From contig CACXMM010000016.1 of assembly GCA_902768785.1 (NCBI GenBank), positions 15,483 to 72,403 on the forward strand: 56,921 nt of DNA, read 5' to 3'. A program made the translations under genes and the position numbers. Below are positions 6,902-16,410 of this stretch, one piece after another (the stretch's first letter is position 1; each line of letters starts with the position of its first letter). This stretch comes from an uncultured Prevotellaceae bacterium (GTDB lineage: Bacteria > Bacteroidota > Bacteroidia > Bacteroidales > Bacteroidaceae). The notes beneath the pieces are model-generated. The model saw nothing but the letters and a program-made list of their open reading frames with translations, made no database searches and had not been told where the DNA came from.

Positions 6902-7126
6902 ATGAAAAAAATATATATTAAGCCCTATATTGAAAGATATCGTCTTTATGAGCCGATATGTGCAGGTCCTGCTTCCAAATGGCAAGCAGGAGGTGATGGT
7001 GGTGACACAGGAGGAAATGATGATGATGATTTCACAACTGATGCAAAAATCAATTTCTCTATTTGGGATGAAGTAAATTTAAGTTACTCTCTTTGGGATG
7101 AAGTGGAAGAAGAGGAAGAATGGTAA
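6902..7126 (+). CDS. Small acidic protein of unknown function
   Basis: Encodes 74 residues in three parts: a basic start MKKIYIKPYIERYRLYEPIC, a Gly/Asp-rich middle (residues 27-44), and an end with two near-repeats, NFSIWDEVN and SYSLWDEVE, closing with EEEEEW. No signal peptide or membrane segment is visible. It begins four bases after the LRR gene and is followed by a terminator, so the two are probably co-transcribed. Many Prevotella genomes encode short proteins starting MKKxYIxP with Gly-rich and acidic tails, but their function is not known to me. The leader-plus-repeated-core shape recalls peptide natural-product precursors, yet no maturation enzyme is encoded nearby. Confidence 0.6.
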   Translation: MKKIYIKPYIERYRLYEPICAGPASKWQAGGDGGDTGGNDDDDFTTDAKINFSIWDEVNLSYSLWDEVEEEEEW

Positions 7127-7141
7127 TAATAACGTGAGTTC

Positions 7142-7188
7142 GGAATATCAAAGATCGGGTGCCATTGGCACCCGATCTTTGATATTCC
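7142..7188. terminator. Bidirectional terminator, perfect 22-bp stem
   Basis: Arms 7142-7163 and 7167-7188 are perfectly complementary around a three-base loop (ATT). It lies between the plus-strand small acidic gene and the convergent minus-strand LRR gene. It shares the AAGATCGGGTGCC core with the terminator at 4841. Confidence 0.85.
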
Positions 7189-7196
7189 TCATATTT

Positions 7197-9632
7197 TTAC
7201 TGTTTTACCATTTTCCTGTTCCCCTGAATTACGATACCTTTGTAGTTGTTGCCTATACGCTGTCCGCTGAGGTTGTAGCGCGGTGCATCGTTATCACCGG
7301 CGGTTTCTATCTGGTGAACGTCGGTAGGAATGACGATTTTACCACCATACAGCTGCCATCTGCTACCAGTGAACCAGTAGGAATCCCAGTTCTTCCGCTT
7401 AGCATCGCTGACATTCTGGGTGGTGCAGACATTCTCTTCTGTGGTGGATGTCGAGTCATAAACATAGAACAATCCGCTTTGCGTCAGGTTCTTACGGTTG
7501 GAAAGCCCTGCCACAAGAGCATCCATGTCGGCTCCAGCGATACGGTTATCAGAACAATACACCCGACTCAGGCTCGTGCTTCGCGGCAAATTGAGTTGGG
7601 TGAGCTGATTCTTTGAGCAATCCAGAGTTTGCAGCTGATTGCAGCCTGAAATAGACAGCGTGGTAAGCGAATTAGTGTTGCACTCTAATGATACCAGATT
7701 ACTGCATTGCGACATGTCAAGGCTTTCGATTTTATTTCCGGAGCAGTTAAGCTCAGAAAGACTGGAGAGTGACTCCACCTCTAAACCTTTCAAATTGTTA
7801 TTGCTGCAGTTCAACTCAACAAGGGCATTACAATTCGTGACGCTGAGATTATAGAGATTTATGTTGGGACAGTAGAGATACCACAGCAAGGGATTATTGT
7901 CGCATCGAAGAGTCACAATATTGGAAGCTAATTCAAGCATTTCAAACTTGTTGTTTTTGCAGTTAAGCAAATTCAGTGCACTGCCGCTGAGATTGATCGA
8001 TGTCAGCATATTATTTTCGCAATTAATCACATTTAACTTTTTAAGGTTGACTGCTTCAAGCACTTTTAACTGATTGTTATTGCAATTAAGCGTAGTCAGA
8101 CCATTACAGCCACTGATGTTGAGGGATGATAACTGATTATAACTGCAATTAAGCGTTTTCAAAGCACTATTGCCACTGACATTGAGGGATTGTAGCTTAT
8201 TGTTACTGCAATCAAGCTCTTCCATAACGCTACAGCCACTGATGTTGAGGGATGTCAGCGCGGCGTCATAACAGTTGAGTTCCTTCAGTTGTTTGTCGCC
8301 GTGGCAGTCGAGCATGGCCAATTGGTTGTTGTAAGTGACGTAGATCTGTTCCAGCTCTTCATTATTGTAGCAGTTCAGTGAAGTCATCTTTGGATTATAT
8401 CTGCAGTCGATTTCTTCCAGTTTTGCATTGTTGCTGCAGTCAACCGTGATCAAGTTCGGCTTATTTGTCAATTTTAAGGTGTAGAGATCGTTATTCGAAC
8501 ATTTCACCGAGGTAAGCTCGTCATTATCATCAAGATCCAGCATCGTGAGATGGTTATTCTGACAGTTGAGGTTTTTTAGGTGTGTAAGGTACTCGATGCC
8601 CTTCAAAGAGTGAATGTTCTTATTATTCACGTTGATGGTGCTGAGTGTTTGCGTGTCACCTGAAGCTATATATCTCTGGGGGCACTCAACTTCCAGATAG
8701 ATGAAGAAATTTGGATCGGGGAAGAAATCCCTGGTGATCAGCACATCATAGCGGGTGCTGATAACAATGTCCTGATCGTAAACGGAAGAACCGTGATAAA
8801 TGACTTCCCTGTTATTATTGCCATGCTCGGCACCCCATGGCTTTAAGATTACAGGTGGTTTTAAGTGAGTGATTTGATAGGGAGTAATCCGTTCGCCTCC
8901 AATAGTATATTCTTCCATATCTGAGAAGAAATACAAAACAGTCGAAGAAACTACAGGATAGCTGCTGTTATTAGTCGCTTTGAGAGTTAGTTCAACATTA
9001 CTACCATCTTTTACTTTAACATCTCTCAAAGTGCGCAAAGCCCCTTTTCCTCCCTCGAATGTGGCTGTGATTCCATTATTGAGGATGATGCTAGACCAAG
9101 AAGTACCTTCCATGGCATAACTGTTTCTTGACTTTACGTTTAACGTTCCTGGGCCATCTATATTGCATTGCGTAACACCATCATCCTCTTGGAAGCAAAT
9201 GGCACTTTTGTTTTTGCTTTCAATGGTTGTGATACCCTCTACTCTGATATTCGTCTCCGGTTTATTATTTTCGTCTCGTGTAACCACGGCGTAGTCGTCT
9301 TCGGAATACAGGTAACAGTTTCCTTTGAGAACCACTGTAAGGCCATCACATGTCTCGTTATCGATGCAGTTTTTGCCGCTGCCACTGCGAGTAACCTTCA
9401 CATCGGTCAGGGTAAGGGTTTTGGTGGTGCTGTTGTACGTTGCAGTACCTTCTTCGAAGATATTGTTTTGGTGCGCAATAGGGTTACAGTTATTGCTGTT
9501 CACGTAAACGCCCGCAAAGTAGAAGCCGTAGTCTTCAGCAGCAACCGAAAGGACTGATGCATAGAAAAGCACAAAAAGACATGCCAGGCGCCTGGACCCT
9601 GAAGATGCTGTTTTTAATGTCGGTAGTTTCAT
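7197..9632 (-). CDS. Secreted leucine-rich-repeat protein with beta-domain and sorting-like tail
   Basis: Encodes 811 residues. The N-terminus (1-32) is a signal peptide ending near SVAAED. Residues 33-250 form a beta-rich domain with motifs such as TLTLTDVKV and GLTVVLKGNCYLYSED; the same pattern (TLTLNNATI, GLTIEVIGNCQL) recurs in the surface proteins at 39035 and 42028. Residues about 320-700 are roughly 17 LRRs of about 20 residues with consensus LxxLNCSNNxLxxLxVSGC. The end, YNLSGQRIGNNYKGIVIQGNRK, is a variant of the type-9-secretion-like tail. It is likely surface-exposed and involved in adhesion or glycan contact; a substrate cannot be read from sequence. It has its own -7 box at 9661. 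Confidence 0.8.
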   Translation of the reverse strand: MKLPTLKTASSGSRRLACLFVLFYASVLSVAAEDYGFYFAGVYVNSNNCNPIAHQNNIFEEGTATYNSTTKTLTLTDVKVTRSGSGKNCIDNETCDGLTVVLKGNCYLYSEDDYAVVTRDENNKPETNIRVEGITTIESKNKSAICFQEDDGVTQCNIDGPGTLNVKSRNSYAMEGTSWSSIILNNGITATFEGGKGALRTLRDVKVKDGSNVELTLKATNNSSYPVVSSTVLYFFSDMEEYTIGGERITPYQITHLKPPVILKPWGAEHGNNNREVIYHGSSVYDQDIVISTRYDVLITRDFFPDPNFFIYLEVECPQRYIASGDTQTLSTINVNNKNIHSLKGIEYLTHLKNLNCQNNHLTMLDLDDNDELTSVKCSNNDLYTLKLTNKPNLITVDCSNNAKLEEIDCRYNPKMTSLNCYNNEELEQIYVTYNNQLAMLDCHGDKQLKELNCYDAALTSLNISGCSVMEELDCSNNKLQSLNVSGNSALKTLNCSYNQLSSLNISGCNGLTTLNCNNNQLKVLEAVNLKKLNVINCENNMLTSINLSGSALNLLNCKNNKFEMLELASNIVTLRCDNNPLLWYLYCPNINLYNLSVTNCNALVELNCSNNNLKGLEVESLSSLSELNCSGNKIESLDMSQCSNLVSLECNTNSLTTLSISGCNQLQTLDCSKNQLTQLNLPRSTSLSRVYCSDNRIAGADMDALVAGLSNRKNLTQSGLFYVYDSTSTTEENVCTTQNVSDAKRKNWDSYWFTGSRWQLYGGKIVIPTDVHQIETAGDNDAPRYNLSGQRIGNNYKGIVIQGNRKMVKQ

Positions 9633-9660
9633 AATTTAAAGGCTTTAATGTTATGATGCC

Positions 9661-9669
9661 GCAAATATA
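9661..9669 (-). promoter_or_regulatory. -7 promoter box for the 7197-9632 LRR gene
   Basis: Reverse complement TATATTTGC, 29 bases upstream of the start codon at 9632. Confidence 0.55.
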
Positions 9670-9722
9670 CGAAAAATATTTGTTATTCGATTCAAAAACC
9701 AGCAGTTTTTGTTCAATAAAAT

Positions 9723-9752
9723 ATCGGGTGCCGTGTAGCACCCGATTTTTTA
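9723..9752. terminator. Terminator of the TonB-dependent receptor gene
   Basis: A 9-base stem ATCGGGTGC / GCACCCGAT with a six-base loop, and T-rich sequence on both sides. It lies 18 bases past the receptor's stop codon on the minus strand. It is the third terminator in this region built on the same stem. Confidence 0.75.
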
Positions 9753-9769
9753 TTGTGTGGATTGTGGAA

Positions 9770-12700
9770 TTAGTTGAAATAGTATTTCACACCGAGCTGC
9801 AGTTTCCAGCACTGGTCGTAGTTGTGGTTGAAGCTCCACGTCTCCTTCGGTGCATTACCGTTGGAGTCCTTACGCATAGAGAAGTAAGGCACGCCGTTCT
9901 CCACCTTGTCAACCTTCAGGAACTGACCGCTGAAAGAATCCAGCATGTTCTTCTCCACGCCCCAGCGTGAGCTGAGCAGGTTACCCAGGTTCATGAGGTC
10001 GGCAGAGAGCTGCAGCTTGTGCTTGGTGTTACCGATCTTCAGGTCGAAGTCGTGAGCCCAGCGGAAGTCGAAGCGGTGCACGAAGGGAGCGCGAGCAGAG
10101 TAAGCCTCGGCATACTCACCCTTGTGGTTCTTCAAGTACTTGTCCTGGTTCACGAAGTCCCAGAAGAGTTTGCGGTCACTTTCATCGGTGAACTTGATCT
10201 CACTGTCGTTGGCAGGGATATACATCAGGTCGGTAGCCACACCGTCGCCGTTCACGTCACCGTTGTAGAAGAAGCTGTAGCCGGCAGGACTGTAACCTGT
10301 GTAGAACAGGGAGAAGTGCTCCTTGCCATACTTATACGATACACTGGCGATGATACGGTCGGGGATCACATACTGAGAGTTCTGCACCTTACCACTGTTA
10401 GGTCCGTCGATGGTATAGAGACCGTTCCAGGCTGATGTAGCGTTGGAACCCGGCATACCCGACACCTCCTTCATCACGGTGTGCGTATAGGCAGCCATGA
10501 TGCTCAGGTTCTCGATGGGCTCAGCATTCAAGGTGAGGTTGGCTGTCCAGCCGTAACCCTTGCTGGTGTTCACGAGCATACAAGCATCGCTCACATTGTT
10601 GTAATACTTGTGATCAGCAGGATAGAGCAGACGGTTGTCGGCACCCTGGAGGTGAGGCCAGCTGCTGGTATCCTCCTTGATGTTCCAGTTCACCAAGCGC
10701 ACGTCGTTGATCTTCTTCGTGTAGGTGAACTCAGCAGTAGCCGTGAAGGGGAAGCTGACGGGCAGCTGATAGTCAACGGCGATGCTTGACTTCCACACCT
10801 GCGGCATCTTGAAGTCAGGATCCACACCAGCAATACTCTTCTGGAAGAGACCCTGGTCAGGCGTGATATTGGCAGGAGCGATGCCCTCGCCCATCCGCTG
10901 ACGAATCTCCTCAACGGTGGTTACCAGGCCCCCTGCGAAGTTGTCGAGAGCAGCATCACGCTTCTTGATGGTACCGTCGGAGTTATAGGTGGTGCTGAGC
11001 ACCGGACGGTTCTGGATCATACCAGAGGCAGCGGGCATGTTGGTGAAGAACACCAGGGGCAGACGACCGGCGAAGAGACCGGTACCACCACGCACCTTCA
11101 GTGACTTGTCGCCGAAGACATCCCATGTGAAGCCTACACGCGGAGAGATCTGCACATTGGACTTCGGCCACTTACCGGTGTCGATATGACGACCGCCGAA
11201 GTCGAGATCCTTGATAGCGTTGTTCGTGATGATATCATCCTCGTTGAACATCAGGTTATCGAAGCGGATACCTGCCGTGAGCTTGAAGTTGTCGCGGATG
11301 TTCCACTCATCCTGCAGGTACAGGCCGAGCTGATTGAAGGTGACATTCGAGGTAGCCTGACGACCGTTGTAACCATAGTCGATAGCCACGGTCTCAGGAG
11401 CAGCACCGTTCAGGAGGTCATCGATTGAACGATAACGATAGTATCCCGTACCACCGCGCAGATAACTGTTGTCGGCGGTCTGGTGCTCGAAGTTGAATCC
11501 TGCCGTGATCTTGTGCTGGGGCAGGTAGTAAGTGAAGTTATCCGTCACGGTGGTGATCTTGTTGGTCACACCGTTCAGGTAAGAGAACAGCTCGTAACCC
11601 AATGACATATAGGGCTCAAGTGTCTGCTTCACCGTCCCGTCTTCCAATACAGAATAGCCGTTCAGAATGTCCACGAAGGGGAACATGCTGGAGTCACTGC
11701 CACGCATATCCTCGATGTTCGAATAGGTGAAGAGCAGCTGGTTAGCCATCTTATCACCGAAACGGCTGTTCAGGTCGGCTGACCATGACTGCACCTTGTT
11801 CTCCATGGAGTACATGGAGTTGGCGAAGGCCATCGAATAGATCGACATACGGTCGAGACGGATACGGTAGCTGGCCTGTGTGGAGTTACCGTTCACAGAG
11901 TTCCATGCGGTGTTCTTGGTGTTGTTGTAACGAACGGCCAAGTGATGGTTATCCGTGATGTTCCAGTCGATGCGGGCCAGGATCTTGTTGTTGCTCTCAT
12001 CGGCGGGGAAGCTGGTCCACGAACCGGTGTTGTAGCCATACTTGCTCTTCATGAACTCGCTCACGCGCTGCATGTCAGAGAGTGTGGTACGGGAGATATA
12101 GTTCGAGGCATCAGCCTTACCATCCTCAGAAGCCTGCCAACGGGTAGCCACGGTAGGTACGGCAGAGTGCTCGTAGTTCACGAAGAAGAACAGTTTGTCC
12201 TTGATGATCGGACCGCCGAAGGTGAAGCCGTAGGTGGTCAGACGATCCTTACCGGGATCGGCAAGACTCTGGTTATCCACACGGTTTCCGTGCATGTTCT
12301 CGTTGTTGTGATATACATAGGCCGTACCCTTGAAGGTGTTGGTACCCGACTTCGTGACGGCGTTGATACCACCGCCGATGAAGTTGGTCTGGCGCACGTC
12401 AAACGGAGCCACCACCACCTGCACCTCCTCAATGGCATCCATGGAAATCGGGTTACCACCGCCCGGCAGCTTGTCGGAAAGACCGAAGTTGTTGTTGAAG
12501 TTGGCACCATCCAAGGTGAAGTTCGTGCTACGACCGTCACCACCGGCGAAGCTCATGCCATTGGCATAAGGAGACACACGGGCGATGTCGCTGATCGAAC
12601 GGTTGATGGTTGGCAACTCATTCATCATCGTGTTTGAAATGTTCGTAGTAGCACCTGTCTTCTCTGCTGCGAACTTTGATGCCTTACCAGTGATCACCAC

Positions 12701-13057
12701 CTCGGCGAGCTCATTGGCATCTTCTTTGAGCCATACCTGCAAGTTGTAGGTCTCACCCAGCTGAAGGTTGATGCCTTTCAGCATCTTCGACTGGAAACCG
12801 ATGTAACTTACAGTTACAGAATAAGGACCGCCGGTACGCATACCCTGAATATTAAAGCGTCCGTCGATGTTCGTGACCGCAGCGTAACGGGTTCCCGAAG
12901 GCTCATGAACAGCCTGTACGGTGGCGCCGATCACACTCTCGCCGGTAGCCGACCCGATGGTCACCTTACCCGACATACTCGAAGTGGTCACCTGTGCCAT
13001 GGCCGATGAAACTATCATCAGCATAGAGGCAATCAGAAAGAATAATCTCTTCTGCAT
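9770..13057 (-). CDS. TonB-dependent outer-membrane receptor, Oar-like
   Basis: Encodes 1095 residues. It starts with a signal peptide (1-21, SSAMAQ). Next is a carboxypeptidase-regulatory-like domain (about 28-110, with GKVTIGSATGESVIGATV and GRFNIQGM), a plug domain (about 120-240, with ELPTINRSISDIARVSPYANG and FTLDGANFNNNFG), and a long beta-barrel ending LQLGVKYYFN. This layout matches Oar-type receptors, which are not paired with a SusD lipoprotein, and none is encoded here. It would transport an unknown ligand across the outer membrane using TonB. It is flanked by its own promoter box and terminator, so it is likely monocistronic. Confidence 0.9.
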   Translation of the reverse strand: MQKRLFFLIASMLMIVSSAMAQVTTSSMSGKVTIGSATGESVIGATVQAVHEPSGTRYAAVTNIDGRFNIQGMRTGGPYSVTVSYIGFQSKMLKGINLQLGETYNLQVWLKEDANELAEVVITGKASKFAAEKTGATTNISNTMMNELPTINRSISDIARVSPYANGMSFAGGDGRSTNFTLDGANFNNNFGLSDKLPGGGNPISMDAIEEVQVVVAPFDVRQTNFIGGGINAVTKSGTNTFKGTAYVYHNNENMHGNRVDNQSLADPGKDRLTTYGFTFGGPIIKDKLFFFVNYEHSAVPTVATRWQASEDGKADASNYISRTTLSDMQRVSEFMKSKYGYNTGSWTSFPADESNNKILARIDWNITDNHHLAVRYNNTKNTAWNSVNGNSTQASYRIRLDRMSIYSMAFANSMYSMENKVQSWSADLNSRFGDKMANQLLFTYSNIEDMRGSDSSMFPFVDILNGYSVLEDGTVKQTLEPYMSLGYELFSYLNGVTNKITTVTDNFTYYLPQHKITAGFNFEHQTADNSYLRGGTGYYRYRSIDDLLNGAAPETVAIDYGYNGRQATSNVTFNQLGLYLQDEWNIRDNFKLTAGIRFDNLMFNEDDIITNNAIKDLDFGGRHIDTGKWPKSNVQISPRVGFTWDVFGDKSLKVRGGTGLFAGRLPLVFFTNMPAASGMIQNRPVLSTTYNSDGTIKKRDAALDNFAGGLVTTVEEIRQRMGEGIAPANITPDQGLFQKSIAGVDPDFKMPQVWKSSIAVDYQLPVSFPFTATAEFTYTKKINDVRLVNWNIKEDTSSWPHLQGADNRLLYPADHKYYNNVSDACMLVNTSKGYGWTANLTLNAEPIENLSIMAAYTHTVMKEVSGMPGSNATSAWNGLYTIDGPNSGKVQNSQYVIPDRIIASVSYKYGKEHFSLFYTGYSPAGYSFFYNGDVNGDGVATDLMYIPANDSEIKFTDESDRKLFWDFVNQDKYLKNHKGEYAEAYSARAPFVHRFDFRWAHDFDLKIGNTKHKLQLSADLMNLGNLLSSRWGVEKNMLDSFSGQFLKVDKVENGVPYFSMRKDSNGNAPKETWSFNHNYDQCWKLQLGVKYYFN

Positions 13058-13117
13058 GTTTTAAATAGAGTTGAATTAATAATTATAAAAATAGTATGAA
13101 AAAAATAATTTACGACT

Positions 13118-13126
13118 GCAAAGGTA
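13118..13126 (-). promoter_or_regulatory. -7 promoter box for the TonB-dependent receptor
   Basis: Reverse complement TACCTTTGC, a strong match, about 60 bases upstream of the start codon at 13057. Confidence 0.6.
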
Positions 13127-13212
13127 AGGAAAATAAAAGAATCCACCAAACTCTCCCCTTAATAATCCGCTAAGGACGCGTAAAATTGTCTTATATCAAG
13201 TGACATGCCCCC

Positions 13213-14415
13213 CTATTCCTTGCGTTTCCAGATAGAGAGCACCTTACGCCGGATGGCGAAGACGTTGATGACGGAGACCACCAGCAGCAGGAGGAGTCCG
13301 ACCACAACAGCAGGGAGCAGGGTTCCCGACGCCATCTCGGGATAGAGGGCGGTGACGAGTTCCATGTAGTAGCCGCGCACGATCCACAGCACGAGGAGGG
13401 CGAGGACGAACACCAGGAGGTTCAGCACCAAGGTGAGCAGCTGGTAGGGCCGGGCCGTCCGTGCAGGGGAATAGCCGATGAGCATCAGGTTCTCTAACTT
13501 CTCCGCATTCTTCTGGACGAGCAGGTAGATGCTGAGCATGAGGATATAGAAGCTCAGGACCGTGATGACCAGTCCGATGGCGAGCACGATCATGATGATC
13601 ATCTTCAGGAAATAGGCGGTCTTCTCCGTCTGCGAGCGGTCTTCCTCCAGCTCATAGCCATGAGCGTCCAAATAATCGGAGACAGCGGGATCGGCAGGGT
13701 TGGCGACCTGTACAATAAGACGGGTGGTCTCGGGGGTGTCCTCGGGCGCATACTCGCTATTGCTCCAGGCGATGAAGCTCTCGGGCACGAGGATGGTATT
13801 CAGACGGTTGGAGAAGCCGATCACCCTACCCTTCAGCTCGGTCTCGCGACCGTTTCCACGGATGCGGATACGCACATCGACCATGCCCAGCACGCTCTCG
13901 TTAATGGCGGGGAGGTGATGACTGCGGGCGAAGCCGAAATTATACATGTTGACATAGGAGCGCGGGAGGATGATGGGCACGGTGGCTGTCTCACCAGCAA
14001 CGTAGCGCCAGTCGCGTGACGACACATCGACAAAGGCATCGGGAACGCTCTCGAAGAACAGCTCGGTGCTCATCATGCTCTGTCCGCCAATGCCCAGTGA
14101 GGCCTGCACCTGGTACTGCGCACGGATGAATCTACCGGTCTTCTCCACAAACGACTGTCCTTCCAGCTCATCGATCTCGGCACCACTGAACACGTTACCA
14201 TGGACCGACAGACTGTTCGCCATGCCGATCTTCTTACTCACGATGAGATAGTCTTGTTTCATGAAGGAGTCTTCAGAGGTGAAGACGGGCAGGACGTCAC
14301 GGTAGAACTGCACACCGAGCATGACGATGAACATGCCCACCAGGTTGGCGAAGAAGAAGCCCGCCAGCTGCGGGATGCTGATATGTTGTCTGAGGAGTTT
14401 CCAAACTAAGTTCAT
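13213..14415 (-). CDS. ABC transporter permease, FtsX/MacB-like
   Basis: Encodes 400 residues with one transmembrane segment near the N-terminus (about 17-40), a large periplasmic part (about 45-270), and three transmembrane segments in the C-terminal 130 residues. This is the FtsX/MacB fold of type VII ABC systems, which drive periplasmic or envelope work rather than import. It starts 12 bases after the ATPase gene and forms a pair with it. The partner DUF4836 lipoprotein upstream suggests an envelope function. The substrate cannot be predicted. Confidence 0.8.
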   Translation of the reverse strand: MNLVWKLLRQHISIPQLAGFFFANLVGMFIVMLGVQFYRDVLPVFTSEDSFMKQDYLIVSKKIGMANSLSVHGNVFSGAEIDELEGQSFVEKTGRFIRAQYQVQASLGIGGQSMMSTELFFESVPDAFVDVSSRDWRYVAGETATVPIILPRSYVNMYNFGFARSHHLPAINESVLGMVDVRIRIRGNGRETELKGRVIGFSNRLNTILVPESFIAWSNSEYAPEDTPETTRLIVQVANPADPAVSDYLDAHGYELEEDRSQTEKTAYFLKMIIMIVLAIGLVITVLSFYILMLSIYLLVQKNAEKLENLMLIGYSPARTARPYQLLTLVLNLLVFVLALLVLWIVRGYYMELVTALYPEMASGTLLPAVVVGLLLLLVVSVINVFAIRRKVLSIWKRKE

Positions 14416-14427
14416 GATCTGTGTGTC

Positions 14428-15075
14428 TTAGAGTTTGACAATAGCATCGTAGGGAATATCCATGTGCTTACCGATGCTGGTGATGATCATTCCGGCACCC
14501 TGGCGACGGGCTTCCTCGGTCATGATCTCCCCCATGATCTGGGCATTCTGGTCGTCGAGATGACTGATCGGCTCATCGGCCACCAGGAAGTCGAAAGGCT
14601 GCACCAGACAGCGGATCAGGGCTACACGCTGCTGCTGGCCGAACGACATCCTGCCGATCTTCGCATCCGTCTTGTCGGGAATGCCCAGCATCTCGAACCA
14701 GCGCACGATCTCCTCACGGGTCTTGTAGCCGGTGAGGTTGTTCTTGATCATCACGTTCTCCAAGGCGGTGAGCTCAGGGAAAAGACGGAGTTCCTGGAAC
14801 AGATGACTGATCTTCTGCTGACGGATCAGGGTCCAGTCGGCTATCTTGAACGAACGGGTATCGACCTCATCGAAGAGGAGCTGACCGGAATAGTCGTTTC
14901 GATAGCCCAGGAGATAGCTGCAGAAGGTGCTCTTGCCTTTACCGCTCTCGGCCTCTACCAGGTAGGTCTTACCCCGCTCAAAAAGAATGTCCTGCTGCCA
15001 CACGTCACTATGCTGCTCTTCGCGGACGGCAAAGACCTGGGGGATCACATATTGAAAATGGATAGTATTCATCAT
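14428..15075 (-). CDS. ABC transporter ATP-binding protein
   Basis: Encodes 215 residues. Walker A is the slightly unusual AESGKGKST (residues 42-50, Ala replacing the first glycine). The signature is MSFGQQQR instead of the usual LSGGQ. Walker B is FDFLVADEP, followed by the D-loop SHLDD. It energises the FtsX-like permease encoded 12 bases downstream. Its start codon overlaps the stop of the upstream DUF4836 gene by four bases (ATGA), so the three genes are translationally coupled. Confidence 0.9.
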   Translation of the reverse strand: MMNTIHFQYVIPQVFAVREEQHSDVWQQDILFERGKTYLVEAESGKGKSTFCSYLLGYRNDYSGQLLFDEVDTRSFKIADWTLIRQQKISHLFQELRLFPELTALENVMIKNNLTGYKTREEIVRWFEMLGIPDKTDAKIGRMSFGQQQRVALIRCLVQPFDFLVADEPISHLDDQNAQIMGEIMTEEARRQGAGMIITSIGKHMDIPYDAIVKL

Positions 15076-16406
15076 TTCTGCGTTTGATTCTCATCGGTCT
15101 GCGGGGTGTCCAACGAATAGATCAACGTGGACACCTGACCAAACAACGGGGTGAGGAAGGAGCTGACGGTCTGCGACAAGCCCTCGTCGAGGGCATGGAG
15201 GTTCAGGACCATACACAGGCGCTGTCCTTTCAGTCGTCCGACAACGGAAGCATTCATCGCGGGTTCCGAACGACGTGACAAAGAGACGACCGGCTCGTTT
15301 CCACACAGGAACTCCACCTTCTGTGACGGATCCGACTGATCCAGCGTGAACTGGAAATCACGCGGAGCGGTCTTACGCCAGTAGTCGGCCTGCTTCCAGA
15401 AATCCGTGCTTCCCATCTGCGCACCCATCACCATCTTCAGTCGTCCCTCCCCGATGGTATTCAGCGAGAGCAGCAGGTCACCGTCAACCGAACGGATGAC
15501 ACTGTTCATGTCGATGGCGGTGTTGACACCCATCAACAGGGTGTTCAGGGCTTTGTTCTCTTGAAGCAAAGGCAGGAACTGGGAGCCTTGCACCTGGGTG
15601 AGCAAAGAGAGGACTGCCTGTGGGTGAAGGTTATTCACGAAACGACCTTCCATCGGACGGAAGATCTCTGTCGCAGCTTTCAAGGAACGGTCGATGGAGG
15701 TGTTGAACGAGAAAGGCGCGCCCTGGATACAGAGCACCTGATCCTCTGCCAGCAACGACGCCGCTATGAGCACCTGCGAGGCATCAGCCGTCTTGGGTGC
15801 TCCCAGCATCAACGGGGCAGCGAACTGCTCCGGCAGGGCAGCCACCTGTGCCACCATGGCGATGGCCGAGGGGATGGAATCGAGCTTCTGGAACATCCGC
15901 GACTCGGTGATGCCTGCTTTCTTGTCTTGCCTCAGGTAACGCGCGATCTGCTGTTCCGTCTGTGTCTGCCGGGCCGCGACCACGGGTCCGAGCATCAGCA
16001 AGGCCTGGTCGTTGAACCCCACCACCCACTTGTCATCAACAAAGGTATAATGGATATCCTTTCGTTCGGTAACCGTCTGACAGACACCTTTCTTCGCCAG
16101 ATCATTCAACTGTTTTTCCAACAGCCGGCAATCCTCTACCCTGACCGTCATGCCCAGGTTACCGTCGGGCGAAACAAAGAGGTAGTATTTGGAAGAAGTG
16201 TCAATGCCCGATGACTCACCGGCTGACAGATGGAGAAGGGTCTCCAACACCTGAGGCTGGTCGGAGCGGTCAGTAACCATCGCTGCCGGATCCACGGAGA
16301 CAAGGGCCGTGCTCCCCTTGGGAATGGTGTTCAGATACTCGTCGCCCGAACATGATGAGAGCAGCATGGCGAATGCTGCCCCAAACAGAATGCTTATCTT
16401 TTTCAT
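15072..16406 (-). CDS. DUF4836 family lipoprotein
   Basis: Encodes 444 residues. A lipoprotein signal peptide ends in MLLSSC with Cys19 as the likely lipidated residue. The mature part begins GDEYLNTIPKGSTALVSVDPAAM, the typical opening of DUF4836, a Bacteroidetes family of unknown function with a repeated two-part architecture. It should sit in the periplasm or outer membrane. It starts four bases after rsmE and overlaps the ABC ATPase gene downstream, which suggests it may work with that transporter. Confidence 0.8.
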   Translation of the reverse strand: MKKISILFGAAFAMLLSSCSGDEYLNTIPKGSTALVSVDPAAMVTDRSDQPQVLETLLHLSAGESSGIDTSSKYYLFVSPDGNLGMTVRVEDCRLLEKQLNDLAKKGVCQTVTERKDIHYTFVDDKWVVGFNDQALLMLGPVVAARQTQTEQQIARYLRQDKKAGITESRMFQKLDSIPSAIAMVAQVAALPEQFAAPLMLGAPKTADASQVLIAASLLAEDQVLCIQGAPFSFNTSIDRSLKAATEIFRPMEGRFVNNLHPQAVLSLLTQVQGSQFLPLLQENKALNTLLMGVNTAIDMNSVIRSVDGDLLLSLNTIGEGRLKMVMGAQMGSTDFWKQADYWRKTAPRDFQFTLDQSDPSQKVEFLCGNEPVVSLSRRSEPAMNASVVGRLKGQRLCMVLNLHALDEGLSQTVSSFLTPLFGQVSTLIYSLDTPQTDENQTQK

Positions 16407-16410
16407 TTGA

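Noticed and set aside
7098-7616. 172-codon plus-strand frame overlapping a terminator and the LRR gene end
   Set aside because: It crosses a perfect 22-bp terminator hairpin and is antisense to clear LRR-protein sequence.
11942-12637. 231-codon plus-strand frame inside the TonB-dependent receptor
   Set aside because: Shadow of a well-conserved gene on the other strand; composition is typical of antisense frames, with no signal or motif.
9770-13057. Possible susC/susD polysaccharide-utilisation locus
   Set aside because: The receptor is Oar-like, no SusD-type lipoprotein gene is adjacent, and the nearby genes are not glycan enzymes.
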